This document shows positions 24,275-31,029 of a stretch of DNA of 64,000 nt, one piece after another. The position numbers and the translations under genes were made by a program. How positions within the stretch are numbered: the first letter of the stretch is position 1; each line of letters begins with the position of its first letter. The notes below the pieces were generated by a model that was not told the origin of the DNA, made no database searches, and saw only the letters and a program-made list of their open reading frames with translations. Source of the DNA: an uncultured Bacteroides sp. (GTDB lineage Bacteria; Bacteroidota; Bacteroidia; Bacteroidales; Bacteroidaceae); the NCBI RefSeq assembly GCF_949298305.1, contig NZ_CASFWU010000015.1:1-64000 (forward strand), written 5' to 3'.

Positions 24275-24391
24275 GACATGGCACACCGATGACACAGATT
24301 GAACAGACGACCGCAGATAAAAAAAACAGCCCGACGGGGGCAACAAATCTACGCAAAATCTGTCCTTTCTGTGTCATCGGCGTGTCATGTC
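24275..24391 (+). repeat. Inverted-repeat unit after thrC
   Basis: Arms 24275-24298 (GACATGGCACACCGATGACA..) and 24368-24391 are complementary at 22 of 24 positions around a 69-base centre. The size and near-perfect ends resemble a short palindromic intergenic unit or miniature mobile element. It could also terminate the threonine operon, although a T run is missing. Confidence 0.65.
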
Positions 24392-24459
24392 CGCTTTGCG
24401 GGACAGCCCCCATTTTAAAAAGGCCGCGGCGGAAATGAACGAAAAAACGTTTTATTTGT

Positions 24460-24467
24460 TACCTTTG
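24460..24467 (+). promoter_or_regulatory. -7 box (TACCTTTG) for the MscS gene
   Basis: Exact TAnnTTTG match 38 bases upstream of the MscS start codon. No clear TTTG at -33. Confidence 0.6.
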
Positions 24468-24504
24468 CGACCATTTATTTTTCAAACCAATCTTTATACA
24501 TCAC

Positions 24505-25374
24505 ATGTTATCATCACTTTTCATGGCGGCCCTTGCCGCCCAAAACGCTGAAGACGGCTTCAGCAAGCTGCAAATTTTTCTCCAACAACTGATAGACTGG
24601 AGCGTAAACGCAGGCGGGCGCATCCTGGGAGCCGTCATCATCTTCATCGTCGGACGGGTTCTCATATCCTTCCTCAACAAATTCGTTGCCAGATTGCTGG
24701 CCCGCAGACACATAGACGCCAGCATCCAAAGCTTCGTCAAAAGTCTGGTGAACATCCTGCTCACCATCCTGCTCATCGTTGCCGTCATCAGCAAGCTGGG
24801 CGTAGAGACCACCTCGTTTGCAGCCCTGCTGGCCTCGGCAGGTGTGGCCATCGGTATGGCCCTCTCCGGCAACCTGCAGAACTTTGCCGGCGGCCTCATC
24901 GTACTGCTGCTCCGCCCCTACAAAGTAGGCGACCTGATTGAGAGCCAGGGCATAACGGGAACCGTGCGCGAAATCCAGATTTTCCACACCATCCTGGTGA
25001 CGGCGGACAACAAAGTCATCTACATCCCCAACGGCTCGCTGAGCAGCGGCACTGTGACCAACTACAGCCGCGAGGAAACCCGCCGCGTGGAGTGGATTGT
25101 GGGTGTGGAATATGGCGAAGACTACGAGAAGGTGGAACGCACCGTCCGCAGGATATTGGCGGCCGACAGCCGCGTGCTGTCCACGCCCGAACCCTTCATC
25201 GCCCTCCATGCACTGGATGCCAGCAGCGTGAACGTGGTCATCAGGGTATGGGTGAAGAGCAGCGACTATTGGGGCCTCTACTTCGACATGAACAAGACCA
25301 TCTACAACGTCTTCAACCAGGAAGGCATCGGATTCCCCTTCCCGCAACTTACGGTACACCAGGCCAAGGACTGA
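24505..25374 (+). CDS. MscS-family mechanosensitive channel
   Basis: The 289 aa product is a small MscS channel that opens under membrane tension to relieve osmotic pressure. Three membrane helices (about 30-60, 70-95, 100-130) precede the beta domain. The pore-lining third helix shows the expected Gly/Ala packing pattern, AALLASAGVAIGMALSGNLQNF, followed by the signature LLLRPYKVGDLIE. The cytoplasmic vestibule follows (130-289). Length matches E. coli MscS. It is a single gene with its own promoter. Confidence 0.92.
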   Translation: MLSSLFMAALAAQNAEDGFSKLQIFLQQLIDWSVNAGGRILGAVIIFIVGRVLISFLNKFVARLLARRHIDASIQSFVKSLVNILLTILLIVAVISKLGVETTSFAALLASAGVAIGMALSGNLQNFAGGLIVLLLRPYKVGDLIESQGITGTVREIQIFHTILVTADNKVIYIPNGSLSSGTVTNYSREETRRVEWIVGVEYGEDYEKVERTVRRILAADSRVLSTPEPFIALHALDASSVNVVIRVWVKSSDYWGLYFDMNKTIYNVFNQEGIGFPFPQLTVHQAKD

Positions 25375-25390
25375 GCCCCGGCCTATCCCC

Positions 25391-25450
25391 TTCACCGGGC
25401 AGCCGGCGCAAGGCAGCCGTCCCCGGCCGCCTGAGCTGCCGCCCGGTGAA
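25391..25450 (+). repeat. Inverted repeat after the MscS gene
   Basis: TTCACCGGGCAGC (25391-25403) pairs with GCTGCCGCCCGGTGAA (25435-25450) around a GC-rich centre that can fold further. It may end the MscS transcript, though no T run follows. It adjoins the 22-bp array downstream. Confidence 0.5.
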
Positions 25451-25467
25451 AGGCAGGAACCTGCCGC

Positions 25468-25560
25468 AGACCATGCTTGCATGGTCCGCGGACGACGCAA
25501 GCACGGTCTGCAAGCCATGCAAGCACGGTGTACGGACCATGCAAGCATGGTCCGTACACC
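25468..25560 (+). repeat. 22-bp array with TGCnnGC core, four units, strong dyads
   Basis: Cores start at 25474, 25496, 25518 and 25540, exactly 22 bp apart. The first and last units are perfect palindromes around a two-base centre: GACCATGC TT GCATGGTC and GGACCATGC AA GCATGGTCC. The array occupies the convergent gap between the MscS and helicase genes and lacks the flanks of the ~460-bp element. Confidence 0.85.
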
Positions 25561-25600
25561 GTATCGGCATTCGCACAGACTACTGTTTATCAGAAAGATA

Positions 25601-25625
25601 CAAAAAATCGGGCGGAAAGGCCCGA
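25601..25625 (-). terminator. Intrinsic terminator of the helicase gene
   Basis: On the minus strand TCGGGC and GCCCGA form a tight stem around a CTTTCC-type loop, followed by six T residues. It lies 45 bases beyond the helicase stop codon. Confidence 0.75.
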
Positions 25626-25669
25626 CAACACAGAGGCATTCCTGCCGGACAACGGCAGACACGGGCCGT

Positions 25670-27094
25670 TCAAACAAGCTGCTCCTCCGGATAATTCACC
25701 AGATAGAGCGTCCCCGTGGCCCGCGTGAAGGCCGTGTAAAGCCATCGGAAGTAATCGGGCGTCAGGTACTCGTCCGTCAGATAGCCCTGGTCCAGGAAAA
25801 CGTTCTTCCACTGCCCGCCCTGCGCCTTGTGGCAAGTGACGGCGTAGGCATACTTTACCTGCAGGGCATTGTAGTGCGGGTCGGCTTTCATCTTCTTCAC
25901 CTTCTCACGCTTGGTGCCCACGTCGGCATAGTCTTCCAGTATGGTGCAGAAGAGCCTCTCACTCTCCTCCCTCGACAGGGCGGGCGCATCGCTTTGCAGG
26001 GTGTCCAACAGGAGGTTCACTTCCATCTCCAGGTCGCCGTAGTCGGGGAAAGCGAGGGTGACGTCGGCAAAGCGGAAGCCGTAAAGCTCGCGCGTGCGGC
26101 GCACACGGCGCACCACCGCGGTCTCGCCATTGGCAATGAAGTCCATCCCCTGCTGCTTCTCCTGCTCCGTCCAGTAATAATTATTCTTGGCCACCATCAG
26201 CAGGTCGCCCGTGTTCAGCTCGTCCTCACGCCAGAGGATTTGAGCACGGATACCTTTATTATAGATATTGGCCCGCTTGTTGCTCCGGCAGATGACGATG
26301 GTTTCGTCCAGACCGTCGTTGTCATAGCACCGTTCCAGCACGTCAACCAGTTCGTTGCCGGACACTCGCCTGATGTCGGCAAAACCCGTCAGCCTGATGC
26401 GGGGCAGGCTTCCGCAGTCTTCATCGGCAATCAACTGCCGCAGGCGGGTGGCGTTCCACAAGATGCCCGACTCCTGCTCCTGGCGCACCACCTGCGTCAG
26501 GTCCACCTCCACCACGTCCAGCCCGTAGCCACGCAGGGCGTCGGCATAGAGAGCGGGACTTTGCTCCTCGCCCACGGGCGGCAGCTGGGCCGTGTCGCCC
26601 ATCAGGAGCAGACGGCATCCTTCGCCCGAGTAGACGAACTGCACCAGGTCGTCCAGCAGGCGGCCGGTACCGAACATGGAACCCGAAAGGCCGTCGTTGG
26701 CAATCATCGAGGCCTCGTCCACAATATACAAGGTATGGGTCGTCAGATTATCGTTCAGCGAGAAGTTGCCCCCCTCGCCTGTATAGGCCTGCTGGCGGTA
26801 AATCTTCTTATGGATGGTAAAAGCAGAATGGCCCGCATACTGGGCAAACACCTTGGCCGCCCGCCCCGTGGGGGCCAGCAGCACAGACTTCTGCTGCAGT
26901 TTGTCCAGCGTGCGCACCAGCGCGGCCACCAGCGAGGTCTTTCCCGTTCCCGCATACCCCCTTAACAGGAAAATCGTCTCTCCACAAGGCGCAACCAGGA
27001 AGTCTGACAAATATTTAACAGCTTTTTCTTGTTCTAAAGTTGGTTGATAAGGAAAATTTTCCTTAATTTGCCTTTCTAAATAGTTATTTATCAT
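25670..27094 (-). CDS. RecD/Dda-like superfamily 1 DNA helicase
   Basis: The 474 aa product has the full SF1B helicase motif set: Walker A LRGYAGTGKTS near residue 45, Walker B YIVDEASMI, GDTAQLPPVG, a UvrD_C_2-type C-terminal region with YAVTCHKAQGGQW (motif V) and YTAFTRATGTLYLV (motif VI). It is shorter than RecD2 and lacks its N-terminal region, and there are no RecB or RecC neighbours, so it is likely a stand-alone 5'-3' helicase like phage Dda. It is often annotated as 'AAA family ATPase'. It is transcribed toward the 22-bp array. Confidence 0.85.
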   Translation of the reverse strand: MINNYLERQIKENFPYQPTLEQEKAVKYLSDFLVAPCGETIFLLRGYAGTGKTSLVAALVRTLDKLQQKSVLLAPTGRAAKVFAQYAGHSAFTIHKKIYRQQAYTGEGGNFSLNDNLTTHTLYIVDEASMIANDGLSGSMFGTGRLLDDLVQFVYSGEGCRLLLMGDTAQLPPVGEEQSPALYADALRGYGLDVVEVDLTQVVRQEQESGILWNATRLRQLIADEDCGSLPRIRLTGFADIRRVSGNELVDVLERCYDNDGLDETIVICRSNKRANIYNKGIRAQILWREDELNTGDLLMVAKNNYYWTEQEKQQGMDFIANGETAVVRRVRRTRELYGFRFADVTLAFPDYGDLEMEVNLLLDTLQSDAPALSREESERLFCTILEDYADVGTKREKVKKMKADPHYNALQVKYAYAVTCHKAQGGQWKNVFLDQGYLTDEYLTPDYFRWLYTAFTRATGTLYLVNYPEEQLV

Positions 27095-27146
27095 TTTTGT
27101 AACTGAAAAAAGTAGGAAGAACGGTCATTTTTAAATTTATTTCTTT

Positions 27147-27154
27147 TATTTTTG
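27147..27154 (+). promoter_or_regulatory. -7 box (TATTTTTG) for the 228-aa gene
   Basis: TATTTTTG matches TAnnTTTG and lies 36 bases before the ATG at 27190. The upstream stretch is very AT-rich; no distinct TTTG at -33. Confidence 0.5.
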
Positions 27155-27189
27155 CGGTGCGAATATAACAACTAAAAAACATATTTATC

Positions 27190-27876
27190 ATGAAAACAGT
27201 ATTTAATATCGTTTTAGTCGCATGTATTCTGGTGTTAGTCTACATCTGCTATGCCAGCATCATGGGACCTATCGATTTTGAGAACGCCAAGAAGCAAAGA
27301 GACGCAGCAGTCATTGCCCGTCTGATGGACATCCGCAAGGCCCAGCAGGAGTATCGTAACCTGAACAACCAGCAGTATACGGCCAGTTTCGATACGCTGA
27401 TTGACTTCGTAAAGAACCAGAAATTGCCCTTCATCTACAAGCAGGGCGAACTGACCGACAAGCAGCTGGAAGACGGTCTGACCGAGAAGAAGGCCATCAG
27501 CATCATCAACAAGGCCAAGAAGACCAACAACTACTCCGAAGTAAAGAAGTGGGGTCTGGAAAACTTCAAGCGCGACACCATGTGGGTAGCCGTACTGGAC
27601 ACCATCTTCCCCAAAGGCTTCAACGCCGACTCCATGAGATATGTACCCTACGGCAACGGCGCACAGTTCGAGATGGCCATCAAGAACGATACAGCCAAGT
27701 CCGGCGCTCCCTTCTGCCTGCTCGAAGTGAAGACTCCGTATGAAGTCTATCTGAACGGACTGAGCCAGCAGGAGATTGCCAACCTGAAAGACGTGCAGAC
27801 CAAATTGGGCAAATACTGCGGTCTGATGATTGGTAGCCTGGAAACAGCCAACAACAACGCCGGCAACTGGGAGTAA
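27190..27876 (+). CDS. Conserved membrane-anchored protein of unknown function
   Basis: I do not recognise a named family. The 228 aa product has one N-terminal membrane helix (about 5-25, VFNIVLVACILVLVYICYAS) followed by a soluble region starting with a charged helix (FENAKKQRDAAVIARLMDIR). The layout, a helix then KAQQEYRNLNNQQYTASFDTL, is reminiscent of pseudopilins, but no prepilin cleavage motif is seen. The downstream DUF3822 and rsmD genes follow in the same direction after about 100 bases. The protein probably faces the periplasm. Confidence 0.7.
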   Translation: MKTVFNIVLVACILVLVYICYASIMGPIDFENAKKQRDAAVIARLMDIRKAQQEYRNLNNQQYTASFDTLIDFVKNQKLPFIYKQGELTDKQLEDGLTEKKAISIINKAKKTNNYSEVKKWGLENFKRDTMWVAVLDTIFPKGFNADSMRYVPYGNGAQFEMAIKNDTAKSGAPFCLLEVKTPYEVYLNGLSQQEIANLKDVQTKLGKYCGLMIGSLETANNNAGNWE

Positions 27877-27983
27877 TCCTCCCCCACCGGCTAACGGAGA
27901 AATGCCTGAAGGAGGTGCAGCGCTCACCGAAGCCTGCACCCCGTCATGTCAAGGATTCCCCGAACTCGAAATCCATAGTTAGA

Positions 27984-28763
27984 ATGACAGGAAACACTGA
28001 TTTCAGCAAATCGGAACAATATACGTTATCCATCCGTCTCAGCACGGATGGATTTTCTTTTTCCATCTTCAACCCTTTATCAGCCGACACCCCCGACATA
28101 CACCACTACGACGTCGACGAGACCCTTTCGCTCACGGCCAACCTGAAGCAGGCCTTCCGCGAGACGGAGTGGCTGTCCAACCCCTTCCGGCACGTCAATA
28201 TTCTTGCGTCCGGCGGACGCTTCACGTTCGTTCCCCTCGAATTCTTTGAAGACGAACTGGCGGAAAGCTTCTTCCACCACAACCACCCCAAGCGCGAAAA
28301 CGAAGTGGTGCAGTACAACATCCTGCACAACAACAACGTCGTGGTACTGTTCGGTATGGACAGAAGCGTCTGCAACTTTCTGCGCGAACAACATCCAGAC
28401 GCCAGATTCTATGCACAGGCCAGTCCACTGATAGAGTATTGCACGGCCAAGAGCCGCTTGGGCAACAACCGCAAGATGTATGTCTATTTACGGAAAGAAG
28501 CACTGGACGTATATGCCTACGAGCGCAGCCGGCTGTTGCTGGCCAACACGTTTGCCTGCAAGACATCCGCCGACCGCATCTATTACCTGCTGTACATCTG
28601 GAAGCAGCTCGGCCTCGACCAGGAGCGTGACGAACTGCACCTGACAGGATGCAGAGACATCAGGGAGGACTTGCTGCCCGAACTGAAAAGATATATCCGG
28701 CAGGTATTCGTCATGAATCCCTCCGACAATCTGGACTTACAAGCCATCAACTTATGCGAGTAA
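27984..28763 (+). CDS. DUF3822 family protein
   Basis: The 259 aa product starts MTGNTDFSKSEQYTLSIRLS and fits DUF3822, a Bacteroidetes family predicted to have an actin/RNase H-like fold and no known activity. The end of the gene overlaps the start of rsmD by ten bases (TTATGCGAGTAA), so the two are translationally coupled. The same pairing appears to be common in the phylum and hints at a role linked to ribosomal RNA or DNA processing, but that is only context. An upstream in-frame start at 27915 is less likely. Confidence 0.8.
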   Translation: MTGNTDFSKSEQYTLSIRLSTDGFSFSIFNPLSADTPDIHHYDVDETLSLTANLKQAFRETEWLSNPFRHVNILASGGRFTFVPLEFFEDELAESFFHHNHPKRENEVVQYNILHNNNVVVLFGMDRSVCNFLREQHPDARFYAQASPLIEYCTAKSRLGNNRKMYVYLRKEALDVYAYERSRLLLANTFACKTSADRIYYLLYIWKQLGLDQERDELHLTGCRDIREDLLPELKRYIRQVFVMNPSDNLDLQAINLCE

Positions 28764-29314
28764 TCAGCGGAATATACAAAAGAAGACGTTTCGACGTGCC
28801 ACACACTTTCAAGGCACGCCCCACCACAGACTTTGCCAAGGAAAACCTGTTCAATGTGCTGTCCAATTACATGGACTTCGACGACGGTGTCCGTGCTCTC
28901 GACCTCTTTGCAGGAACAGGCAGCATCAGCATCGAGCTCGTGTCGCGGGGCTGCGACCAGGTAATCAGTGTGGAAAAAGACCGCGACCACCATGCCTTCA
29001 TCTGCAAAATCATGCAGGAAGTAGGTACAGACAAGTGCCTGCCTGTCCGCGGCGATGTGTTCAAATACCTGAAAGGAGGCAGAGAGCAGTTCGATTTCAT
29101 CTTCGCCGACCCGCCCTACGAACTCAAAGGACTTGAAACCCTGCCCGACTTGGTATTTGACAATCACCTGCTGAAGGAAGGCGGCCTTTTCGTACTGGAA
29201 CACGGCAAGAAGAACAGTTTTGAGAACCACCCGTACTTTGTGGAACGGCGCGTGTACGGCAGTGTGAACTTCTCTTTCTTCCGCCTCAAAGCAGAGGAGC
29301 CATCAGGCGAATGA
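28754..29314 (+). CDS. rsmD: 16S rRNA (guanine966-N2)-methyltransferase
   Basis: The 186 aa product methylates G966 of 16S rRNA. It begins MRVISGIYKRRRFDVP, has the SAM-binding motif ALDLFAGTGSISIELVSRG near residue 50, and the amino-methyltransferase motif FADPPYEL near residue 118. The start overlaps the DUF3822 stop. Its 3' end overlaps the convergent cardiolipin synthase gene by 29 bases. Confidence 0.93.
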   Translation: MRVISGIYKRRRFDVPHTFKARPTTDFAKENLFNVLSNYMDFDDGVRALDLFAGTGSISIELVSRGCDQVISVEKDRDHHAFICKIMQEVGTDKCLPVRGDVFKYLKGGREQFDFIFADPPYELKGLETLPDLVFDNHLLKEGGLFVLEHGKKNSFENHPYFVERRVYGSVNFSFFRLKAEEPSGE

Positions 29315-30725
29315 CGCTTTCGGCAGCCTTCTGATACCACGGGCGCTTCAACCAGCGTTTCAGCGACAACTGTACGGACGCACGCTGGTCTTGCAAGAAA
29401 ACCTCACGCATCTGCAAGGCCGTCTCCGTATCATAGATGAATGCGTTTACTTCAAAATTGTGCTCAAAACTACGGAAATCCACATTGGTTGAACCTACCG
29501 TAGAAAATTCGTCATCGGACACCATCAGCTTCGAGTGCAGGAATCCCGGCTTGTAAAAATAAACCTTCACGCCCGCACGGAGCACATCGGCCAGATAAGA
29601 GCACGAACCCAGATGGGTCACACGGTTGTCGGCCCGCATGGGCAGCATCAGCCTCACATCCACACCCGCCAAAGCGGCCGTCTGCATGGCAACCAACACC
29701 GACTCGGTAGGCAGGAAATAAGGTGTCTGCATGTAGAAGTACTTCCGCGCGCTGACTATGGCCATGCACAAGCCCTGCATGATTTCACGCCACTGGCCGA
29801 CAGGTTCACTGGTCACAATCTGCGCCAGAGCCGTTCCGCGATTGTCCACCTTGGGAAAATAACGGGCTGAAGAGATAATCGTTCGGTCCACAAAGTACCA
29901 GTCAAGCAGGAAAGCAGTCTGCAGGCCGTGGACAGCCCGCCCTTCAATCATCAGATGCGTGTCCCGCCAGAGTCCCCAGGAAAGACCGCGCATATAGCGT
30001 TCGGCCAGATTCATGCCTCCCACAAAGCCCACCTGTCCGTCAATCACCACAATCTTACGGTGGTTGCGATAGTTCACCTTGCTGGTGAACAAGGGGAAAC
30101 GCACCTTCAGGAAGCTCCTGACGTCCACTCCCGCCTCGCGCATCTCTTCATAAAAACGTTTCGGAACCTTCCAGCACCCCACATCGTCATAAATGACACG
30201 AACCTCGACACCCGCACGCGCCTTGTCCATCAGGACATCACGCACCAGACGTCCCACGGCATCGTCCTCGAAAATATAGAATTCCAGATGGATATGATTT
30301 TTGGCGCGCATCAGTTGCCTCAGCAAAGACTGAAGCATGGACAAGCCCGCCGTATAGGTTTCCACCCGATTCCCGTCGAAGGGAAAGGCCTGACTGGTAT
30401 TGCGGAACAAAGAAATCAGCCGGTTGTAATGGAGGGGAATCTGACAGGAGTCCTGCGCCAGGTACTCGTTCATCGGCTTCTTCAGCAGGCGGCCGTAGCC
30501 CTTGCGGCTGATGAGGCGCTCGCGCCGCTGGCTGCGCCCGAAAAAGAAGTAAAACACCAGACCGACAACGGGCAAAAACATCAGCACCAGTATCCACGCC
30601 AAAGTCTTCACCGGATTACGGTTGTCCAGTATAATGACAACAATCGTACCGATAACAAAGCCAAAATAGACCAGGTCGAAGGCTATCGAGGCTATCTGCC
30701 CGAGCAGTACATTCCAATCAATCAT
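29286..30725 (-). CDS. cls: Cardiolipin synthase (phospholipase D superfamily)
   Basis: The 479 aa product joins phosphatidylglycerol molecules to form cardiolipin at the inner membrane. Two N-terminal membrane helices (about 10-60, VIGTIVVIILDNRNPVKTLAW and LVLMFLPVVGLVFYFFFG) precede two phospholipase D motifs, HRKIVVIDGQVGFVGG and HSKLMVSDDEFSTVGSTN. Length matches the ClsA type. It converges on and slightly overlaps rsmD. Confidence 0.93.
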   Translation of the reverse strand: MIDWNVLLGQIASIAFDLVYFGFVIGTIVVIILDNRNPVKTLAWILVLMFLPVVGLVFYFFFGRSQRRERLISRKGYGRLLKKPMNEYLAQDSCQIPLHYNRLISLFRNTSQAFPFDGNRVETYTAGLSMLQSLLRQLMRAKNHIHLEFYIFEDDAVGRLVRDVLMDKARAGVEVRVIYDDVGCWKVPKRFYEEMREAGVDVRSFLKVRFPLFTSKVNYRNHRKIVVIDGQVGFVGGMNLAERYMRGLSWGLWRDTHLMIEGRAVHGLQTAFLLDWYFVDRTIISSARYFPKVDNRGTALAQIVTSEPVGQWREIMQGLCMAIVSARKYFYMQTPYFLPTESVLVAMQTAALAGVDVRLMLPMRADNRVTHLGSCSYLADVLRAGVKVYFYKPGFLHSKLMVSDDEFSTVGSTNVDFRSFEHNFEVNAFIYDTETALQMREVFLQDQRASVQLSLKRWLKRPWYQKAAESVIRLMAPLL

Positions 30726-30922
30726 CGTTCATTCACTTGATTCGGACGGAAAAAGCATTCTCTTCCTCATGCCCTTATCAAAGCTCCAAGCCGGGATTCC
30801 GGAAGAAAAGGTGAAACAAATATAGGAAAAAACCTCTCAAATTACACCAGTTTCTCTACAGATTAACATGAATAGAGAGCAAATAGAAGATTATCGGCAT
30901 CCGCAGAAGCCCCGAACGCCAT

Positions 30923-30983
30923 AAAAAATCTCCCCTTTCCGGGATTTACACTTCCGACGAAGAGGAAACCGGAAAGGGGAGAT
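30923..30983 (-). terminator. Intrinsic terminator of the outer-membrane barrel gene
   Basis: ATCTCCCCTTTCCGG pairs with CCGGAAAGGGGAGAT across a loop of about 26 bases. On the minus strand it is followed by TTTTTT. It lies about 45 bases past the stop of the large beta-barrel gene. Confidence 0.8.
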
Positions 30984-31029
30984 AAAGGATAATATCTGTT
31001 TCTCTTCACCCCCAAAAGGAAAGAAGAGA

